From the NCBI GenBank assembly GCA_905612295.1, contig CAJQRN010000013.1, forward strand, positions 21,148-85,147: DNA of 64,000 nucleotides, read 5' to 3'. Shown here piece by piece: positions 57,501 to 64,000 of the stretch. Each line of letters begins with the position of its first letter. Position 1 is the stretch's first letter. The DNA is from an uncultured Candidatus Nitrosopumilus sp. Lineage in GTDB: Archaea > Thermoproteota > Nitrososphaeria > Nitrososphaerales > Nitrosopumilaceae. The notes beneath the pieces were generated by a model. It did not search any database, was not told the origin of the DNA, and worked only from the letters and a program-made list of their open reading frames with translations. The translations under genes and the position numbers were made by a program.

Positions 57501-60500
57501 GAATGAATCTCTAAAAAAAATACTTGTACTTGGAAGTGGTCCAATCAAAATTGGCGAAGCTGGAGAATTTGATTATTCTGGAAGTCAATGTCTTAAAGCA
57601 ATACATGAAGATGGAATCAATAGTGTACTGATAAACCCAAATGTTGCTACAATACAAACTGATACTAGATTTGCAGATAAAGTGTATTTACTTCCTGTAA
57701 ATGCTGAATATGTTGAATCCATTATTGAAAAAGAAAGACCTGATGGAATTATGCTGGCATATGGCGGTCAAACTGCACTAAATTGTGGGGTAAATCTTGA
57801 TGATGCTGGAATTTTACAAAAATATGGTGTTAAAGTACTTGGAACTCAAATCTCTGGAATTAAAAATACTGAAGATAGACAACTCTTCAAGGACTCCATG
57901 AAACAATGTGGAATGCCTGTATTGAAAAGTCGTACAGTAAATAATTTTGAGGATGCAAAAAAGACTGCAGAGGAATTATCTTATCCTGTTATTGTCCGAG
58001 TTGCATATACTTTAGGTGGTAGAGGTGGCGGTGTTGCTTATAATGAAATTGAACTTCATGAAATTGTTGAACGAGGTCTAAAGGCTAGTCTCGTTAATCA
58101 GGTATTAGTTGAGGAATACATTGGACATTGGAAACAAATTGAATATGAGGTAATGCAAGATTATGATGGAAACAACGTAATTGTTTGTAATATGGAAAAT
58201 GTTCTTTCTATGAAAGTACATACTGGTGATAACATTGTAGTTGCACCATCTCAAACTATTGATAATCATGAATACCATATGTTGCGTACTGCTGCATTAC
58301 GTGCAACAAAACATGTTGGAATTGTTGGAGAATGTAATATTCAATATGCTCTTGATCCTGATTCTGATAGGTATGTTGCTATTGAAATTAATCCTCGTCT
58401 TTCACGTTCATCTGCACTTGCAAGTAAGGCAACTGGATATCCGTTGGCATACATGTCTGCAAAGATTGGATTGGGATACAATTTATCTGAACTTGTAAAT
58501 AGAATTACACAAAATACTACTGCTTGTTTTGAACCTTCGTTAGATTATATTGTATGCAAACATCCTAGATGGGATTTTGAAAAGTTTGAACTTGTAAATC
58601 GAAGACTAGGACCTACTATGAAATCTGTTGGTGAGGTTATGGCTATTGGTAGAACTTTTGAGGAATCATTTCAAAAAGCAATTCGAATGTTGGATATTGG
58701 AAATGATGGTTTAGTTTTGAATCGTACTAATGGTGTTAGATATACTGAAGAAGAAATTGAACACAAACTTTCTCATCATGATGATCATATTCTTTATCAT
58801 GTTGCAATTGCACTTAAAATGAAAATTTCAGTAAAACGGATTTATGCATTATCTACAGTTGATCCTTGGTTTATAGAAAAAATTCAAAATATTGTAAATA
58901 TTGAAGATAAATTAAAAAATTCAGATCTGGATGAATCTCTGCTTTGGGAGGCTAAAAAAATGGGTTTTGCTGATAAACAAATTGCACGTGCCAAAGATAC
59001 AACTCCTGATGAAATACGCACATTAAGAAAAAATTTAGGCGTAATTCCGTCTGTAAAACAAATTGACACCCTTGCTGCTGAGTGGCCTGCTGTTACCAAT
59101 TACCTGTACTTAACTTATGGTGGACATTCTAATGATGTTACAATACCTAAAGATGAAAAAGCAATAATTGTACTTGGTGCAGGTCCATATAGAATTGGAA
59201 GCAGTGTTGAATTTGACTGGGGTACTGTCAACATGGTTTGGGGACTACAGGAAAATGGCGAAAAAAATGTTTGTGTAGTAAATTGTAATCCTGAAACTGT
59301 TTCAACTGATTATGATATTTGTACAAGACTTTACTTTGAAGAGTTAACTCAAGAAAGAATTTTAGATATTACTGAATTTGAAAATCCAAAAGGTATCATT
59401 ACATGTGTTGGCGGACAAACTGCAAATAATCTTACTCCTGGACTAGCACAACATGGTATAGAAATTTTGGGAACTAGTGCACATGATGTTGATAGAGCTG
59501 AAGATCGTTCAAAATTTAGTGCTGAACTTGATAAACTTCACATTCCACAACCACGTTGGCAAGCATTTTCAAATCTCAATGAAGCTAAAAGTTTTGCACA
59601 AGATGTTGAATTCCCTGTGCTTGTTAGACCTTCATATGTTTTATCTGGAGCTGCAATGAAAGTTGTTTGGTCTCAAGATGAATTAAAAACATATGTCAAA
59701 GAAGCTACTGATGTATCCCCTGATCATCCTGTTGTAATTTCTAAATTCATGTTAAATTCACTTGAAGTTGATGTGGATGGAGTTAGTAATGGAGAACAAG
59801 TTGTAATTGGTGCAATTGTTGAACATATTGATAGTGCGGGAGTTCATTCTGGTGATGCTATGATGGTGATTCCTCCTTGGAGATTAAGTAATAAAATAAT
59901 TGAAACTATTACTGAGTATACAAAAAAAATTGCATTAACATTTAATGTTCGTGGACCATTTAATCTTCAATTTTTGGTTTATGATGAACATGTCTATGTG
60001 ATTGAACTTAATATTCGAGCATCACGGTCAATGCCTTTTGTTTCTAAACTTGTAAAATTAAACTTAATTTCTTTGGCATCTAAGGCTATACTGAATAAAC
60101 CTCTTCCTAACATACCTGAAAATAAATGGCAAAAAATTACTAATTATGGAATTAAAGTTCCTCAATTTTCTTTTATGCAACTAGAAGGTGCAGATATTGC
60201 ATTGGGTGTTGAAATGCAATCCACTGGAGAAGCTGCCTGTTTTGGAAATAGTTTCTATGATGCATTGTCAAAGGGGCTAACCTCTGTAGGCTATAATTTA
60301 CCTAGTAAAGGATCTGCACTTGTAACTGTTGGAGGTTCAGAAAATAAAGAAAAATTACTATCTTCAATTGCAAAACTTAAAAATTTAGGATTTACAATTT
60401 TAGCAACTGAACATACTGCAGAATTTTTTGAAGAAAAAATAGGACAAATTGAAATTGTTCATAAAATCTCAGAACCTGAAAGAAAACCTAATATTTCTGA

Positions 60501-60735
60501 TTTGCTTTATGACCGAAAAATTGATTTTATAATTAATATTCCTAGTACTTCAACTTTAGAAAAATATGTTGGAATGCTAGATGATGAATACCAAATTAGA
60601 CGAAAATCTTTAGAATTAGGTATCCCTGTGTTAACTACAATTGAACTTGCAGATTCTTTTGTAAAAACCTTAGAATGGCTTAAAGACAATAAAACTACTG
60701 TGGAATCTATTGAACCCTATGATGCGTTTGAGTAA
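57493..60735 (+). CDS. carB: Carbamoyl-phosphate synthase large subunit
   Basis: 1080 aa; KILVLGSGPIKIGEAGEFDYSGSQ, duplicated ATP-grasp halves; 8-nt overlap with carA. Confidence 0.97.
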   Translation: MPKNESLKKILVLGSGPIKIGEAGEFDYSGSQCLKAIHEDGINSVLINPNVATIQTDTRFADKVYLLPVNAEYVESIIEKERPDGIMLAYGGQTALNCGVNLDDAGILQKYGVKVLGTQISGIKNTEDRQLFKDSMKQCGMPVLKSRTVNNFEDAKKTAEELSYPVIVRVAYTLGGRGGGVAYNEIELHEIVERGLKASLVNQVLVEEYIGHWKQIEYEVMQDYDGNNVIVCNMENVLSMKVHTGDNIVVAPSQTIDNHEYHMLRTAALRATKHVGIVGECNIQYALDPDSDRYVAIEINPRLSRSSALASKATGYPLAYMSAKIGLGYNLSELVNRITQNTTACFEPSLDYIVCKHPRWDFEKFELVNRRLGPTMKSVGEVMAIGRTFEESFQKAIRMLDIGNDGLVLNRTNGVRYTEEEIEHKLSHHDDHILYHVAIALKMKISVKRIYALSTVDPWFIEKIQNIVNIEDKLKNSDLDESLLWEAKKMGFADKQIARAKDTTPDEIRTLRKNLGVIPSVKQIDTLAAEWPAVTNYLYLTYGGHSNDVTIPKDEKAIIVLGAGPYRIGSSVEFDWGTVNMVWGLQENGEKNVCVVNCNPETVSTDYDICTRLYFEELTQERILDITEFENPKGIITCVGGQTANNLTPGLAQHGIEILGTSAHDVDRAEDRSKFSAELDKLHIPQPRWQAFSNLNEAKSFAQDVEFPVLVRPSYVLSGAAMKVVWSQDELKTYVKEATDVSPDHPVVISKFMLNSLEVDVDGVSNGEQVVIGAIVEHIDSAGVHSGDAMMVIPPWRLSNKIIETITEYTKKIALTFNVRGPFNLQFLVYDEHVYVIELNIRASRSMPFVSKLVKLNLISLASKAILNKPLPNIPENKWQKITNYGIKVPQFSFMQLEGADIALGVEMQSTGEAACFGNSFYDALSKGLTSVGYNLPSKGSALVTVGGSENKEKLLSSIAKLKNLGFTILATEHTAEFFEEKIGQIEIVHKISEPERKPNISDLLYDRKIDFIINIPSTSTLEKYVGMLDDEYQIRRKSLELGIPVLTTIELADSFVKTLEWLKDNKTTVESIEPYDAFE

Positions 60736-60822
60736 TTATTTTTAATATTTTATATTTTTATTTTTTAAAAACTATTATTTTTGAAACATCAAAGTTATAC
60801 CTGTGCTGCATCATAAAGTAAT

Positions 60823-61125
60823 GTGAGTAAAGATCCTGATAGAATTGAATTATTAGTTTCTGAAAAACGTGTAAAACTACATCTTTTTGAGCCTAGTCAA
60901 AGACAAATTTGGACTGTAGTTGGAAAAGGAGAGGAACATTGGATTGATCCTGTTGGTGGTTTTTGTTCTTGTCCTGGATTTTATTTTGGTGATTTACATG
61001 GCAAAACTTCTTGTTATCATTTAGAATCTGCACAATTTGCTAAACATGAAAATAAAATTGAACAAATTATTTTTTCTGATGATGAATTTAGTGATTTTTT
61101 ATCTGGTCTAATTTCTGATCTTTAA
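60823..61125 (+). CDS. SWIM zinc-finger protein
   Basis: 100 aa; GGFCSCPGFYFGDLHGKTSCYHLESAQFA (CxCx(n)CxH); GTG start. Confidence 0.8.
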   Translation: MSKDPDRIELLVSEKRVKLHLFEPSQRQIWTVVGKGEEHWIDPVGGFCSCPGFYFGDLHGKTSCYHLESAQFAKHENKIEQIIFSDDEFSDFLSGLISDL

Positions 61126-61171
61126 TTATTTTTTTTAAAATGTATAATAACTAGAAATTATATGTAATACT

Positions 61172-61423
61172 ATGGATGAGTACAAACAAAATTTAGAAAT
61201 TGAAAAAATTGCAAATCTAATGGTCCACGATGATATTTCTGCTGATGAACAGGATATTATAAAATTAGAAAAATACAAAAATCAAATTAAATCTGATTGT
61301 AATGTTGAAGATGAAGAAGCAATGAAAATTGTTTATGAAACATTACTTTATAGAAAATTAAAAAGTTCAGAATCCAGTGATGTCTTAAAACAAGGCACTG
61401 ATTTTGGTGCTGGATTTAGTTAA
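61172..61423 (+). CDS. Hypothetical protein
   Basis: 83 aa ORF, ATG start. Confidence 0.6.
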   Translation: MDEYKQNLEIEKIANLMVHDDISADEQDIIKLEKYKNQIKSDCNVEDEEAMKIVYETLLYRKLKSSESSDVLKQGTDFGAGFS

Positions 61424-61427
61424 CGAA

Positions 61428-61730
61428 TTATAGTTGAACTGTATCTATATCGTCTTTTGAAACTCCTTTCCAAAGACCCACCATTCCTTCTGGTTCCACT
61501 TGATCAACTTTAGTAATTTGTTGAATCTTTATGTGATCTGGATTTGGTGGCATCCACAACATTGCCATATAATCTCCTACATTGCCAACTTTTGTTGGTA
61601 ATGCCATTATGACTTTTTCATTTGTGAATCCTTTTGTAATTAGAGCATTCATTGCTTTTTCTTTAAGATCCATTCTTCCGTGTAGGAACAAATAAACATC
61701 TTTTTGAGTATCAATTTCTGCCATAAACAC
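61428..61730 (-). CDS. Hypothetical protein
   Basis: 100 aa ORF, ATG start. Confidence 0.6.
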   Translation of the reverse strand: MFMAEIDTQKDVYLFLHGRMDLKEKAMNALITKGFTNEKVIMALPTKVGNVGDYMAMLWMPPNPDHIKIQQITKVDQVEPEGMVGLWKGVSKDDIDTVQL

Positions 61731-61812
61731 TATAATTTTCTAAAGTAAATCAATCTTTCTTGATCCATTGCTTCCCAAAAAGGGTTAAATTAGAATAAAG
61801 AAAATTCTAACT

Positions 61813-62106
61813 ATGAAAATATTTACTGTTGGCAGTAAATCCTTTGTAACAAGTTTCCAATTTGCAGGAATTCCTGGTATAATTACTGAAACTCCTAATC
61901 AGGCTTTAGTGGAAATAACAAAATTAACTGATGATTCTGATGTTGGATTAGTTTTAGTTAGTGATGATATTACGTCATCAATTAATGATGAATTAACTAC
62001 CCTTAGAGCAGAAAAATCTACTCTTGTCTTTGCATTACCTGCTGCAGGAAGTGAAAAAACTGAAGTTAATTATAGATTAATGTTAAAGAAGATCCTTGGC
62101 GTCTAA
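61813..62106 (+). CDS. atpF: A/V-type ATP synthase subunit F
   Basis: 97 aa; GSKSFVTSFQFAGIPGII...DDSDVGLVLVSDDI...LVFALPAAGSE. Confidence 0.85.
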   Translation: MKIFTVGSKSFVTSFQFAGIPGIITETPNQALVEITKLTDDSDVGLVLVSDDITSSINDELTTLRAEKSTLVFALPAAGSEKTEVNYRLMLKKILGV

Positions 62107-62155
62107 TCTCATATACAAGTTAAACATCTTATACTCAATTTCTTAATGTCATACC

Positions 62156-63184
62156 ATGAAAACTGCTTCTGTAAAAGAACCATCTGTTATTTCTGTTGAT
62201 GATACCCAAAAACCTGTTTTATCTTCTGGTGAAATTTTAGTTCAAATGCATGCATGTGGTATTTGCGGTTCTGATTTAGAAAAAGTATTTGGTAACTATG
62301 GTCAACCTTCAATGCGTCTTGGCCATGAACCTGCAGGAATAATTTTAGATGCTGCTTCTGATGTAACTAATTTTAAAAAAGGCGATAGGGTATTTACTCA
62401 TCATCATGTTTCTTGCTACGATTGTAGTTTTTGTAATCACGGTAATGAAACAATGTGTAAAAAATACTCTGAAACTAATTTGTCTCCATGTGGTTTATCT
62501 GAAGAATATGTTGTACCTGCATGGAATGTTTCTCATGGTGGTGTTTTAAAAATTTCTGACTCTCTAAGTTTTGAAGAAGCTGCAATGATTGAACCATTGG
62601 CATGCTGTGTTAGATCTTGGAAAAAATGTTTTTATCAAGAAGGTGATTCTGCTGCAATATTTGGAGTTGGCCCTACTGGAATGATGCATGTTATGCTTGC
62701 CAATGCAAAAAAATTCTCAAAAATTTTCTGTTTTGATCTAAATGATTTTAGATTAGATTTTGCAAAAAAATTCCATATCACAGAATCCATTAATTCTATG
62801 AATGAAAATAGAAAACAAAAGATTCTTGATAATACTGATGGACTAGGTGTGGATGTTGCAATTGTTGCAACTAGTAGTCTAAAAGCTCTTGAAGATGCAA
62901 TTGACATGGTTCGTAAAGGAGGAACTGTCATGATGTTTGGTGTACCTTCAAAGGGTGCTATGATTAATTTAGACATGAGCAAAGTTTACTCCAAAGAAAT
63001 TACTCTTGTAACAAGTTATGCTGCTTCTGATGCTGATACAAAGGATGCACTTGAATTAATTGAATCCTCTCAAATTGATGTCAAACAACTCATTACTCAT
63101 ACATATTCTATTTCTGATTCTCAGAAAGCATTTGATCATGCACGTAGTGGTGATAACGCCATGAAAATTATCATTACTAAATAA
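62156..63184 (+). CDS. Zinc-dependent alcohol/polyol dehydrogenase (MDR superfamily)
   Basis: 342 aa; MHACGICGSDLEKVFG, LGHEPAGIILD, CYDCSFCNHGNETMC. Confidence 0.92.
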   Translation: MKTASVKEPSVISVDDTQKPVLSSGEILVQMHACGICGSDLEKVFGNYGQPSMRLGHEPAGIILDAASDVTNFKKGDRVFTHHHVSCYDCSFCNHGNETMCKKYSETNLSPCGLSEEYVVPAWNVSHGGVLKISDSLSFEEAAMIEPLACCVRSWKKCFYQEGDSAAIFGVGPTGMMHVMLANAKKFSKIFCFDLNDFRLDFAKKFHITESINSMNENRKQKILDNTDGLGVDVAIVATSSLKALEDAIDMVRKGGTVMMFGVPSKGAMINLDMSKVYSKEITLVTSYAASDADTKDALELIESSQIDVKQLITHTYSISDSQKAFDHARSGDNAMKIIITK

Positions 63185-63229
63185 GAAAGGCTTAAGACGG
63201 GTTTTTTTTTATTTCAAAATCGTACAAAT

Positions 63230-64000
63230 ATGGATTGGGGATTAAAAAATAGATTATCTAGAATTATCAAACCTCATAATAATAGAGCACTAATGTTAGC
63301 AGTTGATCATGGTTATTTTCTTGGTCCAACTGAAAAATTAGAAAATCCTAAAAAAGTTATTGCACCAATTTTGAAATACTGTGATTCCTTGATGGTTACA
63401 CGAGGAGTTCAAAGAACATCTGTATCTCCAACTTCTGATACTCCAATGGTTTTACGTGTATCTGGTGGGTCAAGTATTATTGGTGATGATTTATCACAAG
63501 AAGACATCACAGTTTCTATGGAAGAAGCAATTCGTCTAAATGCAAGTGCAGTTGCAATGTCTATTTTTGTTGGTTCAAAATATGAATATCAAACTATTGT
63601 AAATTTAGGAAAATTAGTTAATGAGGCAGAAAAATATGGGATGCCTGTGCTTGCTGTTACTGCAGTTGGTAAAGAACTAGGTAAGGATGCCAGATATCTT
63701 TCATTAGCATGTAGGGTTGCTGCAGAACAAGGTGCACATATTGTTAAAACATACTATTGTGATAATTTTGAAAAAGTTGTTCAATCTTGCCCTGTTCCAA
63801 TTATCGTTGCAGGCGGAAAAAAAATCCCTGAACTTGATGCATTAAAATTAACTTACAATGCAATTAAGGCTGGTGCAGTTGGCCTTGACATGGGCAGAAA
63901 TATTTGGCAATCTGAACATCCTGTTGCAATGATTCAAGCCGCAAGATCAATTATTCATGGTAATTCTAATGTTGAGCAGGCTTACAGTCTTTACAAAAAA
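63230..64000 (+). CDS. Class I aldolase of the LsrF/DeoC-like family (truncated at window end)
   Basis: Open frame from ATG 63230: MDWGLKNRLSRIIKPHNNRALMLAVDHGYFLGPTEKLENPKKV...PVPIIVAGGKK...AGAVGLDMGRNIWQ; no stop before 64000. Confidence 0.85.
   Translation, partial: MDWGLKNRLSRIIKPHNNRALMLAVDHGYFLGPTEKLENPKKVIAPILKYCDSLMVTRGVQRTSVSPTSDTPMVLRVSGGSSIIGDDLSQEDITVSMEEAIRLNASAVAMSIFVGSKYEYQTIVNLGKLVNEAEKYGMPVLAVTAVGKELGKDARYLSLACRVAAEQGAHIVKTYYCDNFEKVVQSCPVPIIVAGGKKIPELDALKLTYNAIKAGAVGLDMGRNIWQSEHPVAMIQAARSIIHGNSNVEQAYSLYKK

Noticed and set aside
1-64000. CRISPR arrays, transposases, integrases, prophage modules, rRNA
   Set aside because: No regularly spaced direct repeats with spacers, no recognisable transposase/integrase ORFs and no rRNA-like sequence were seen.

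Overview
AT-rich 64 kb window of an archaeal chromosome. Gene content points to a marine ammonia-oxidising Thaumarchaeota/Nitrososphaerota genome, probably Nitrosopumilus-like: CdvC/Vps4 ATPase, blue-copper protein, rpl40e, pyruvoyl arginine decarboxylase, iron-ADH of the semialdehyde-reductase type, A-ATPase subunit F, and a tRNA with a non-canonical intron. Recognisable modules: sucCD, ileS, a C1/purine cluster (purD, 5-FTHF cyclo-ligase, folD, purN), uvrB-uvrA-uvrC, citrate synthase, two unknown ORFs + cdvC + carA-carB, and many small uncharacterised ORFs (zinc-finger/Cys-rich, coiled-coil, single-TM). RNA features: tRNA-Thr(TGT), tRNA-Val(CAC) with an inferred 19-nt intron in the variable region, and two intergenic GC-rich, strongly self-complementary segments that may be structured RNAs. 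No CRISPR array, rRNA, transposase or prophage was seen. Most promising leads: the tRNA-Val intron, the structured RNA candidate near 34.9 kb, the uncharacterised gene pair coupled to cdvC (with a 19-codon uORF), the 2OG-oxygenase/partner pair, and a CxCNQF Cys-rich microprotein family. All assignments are by reading; no database search was run.
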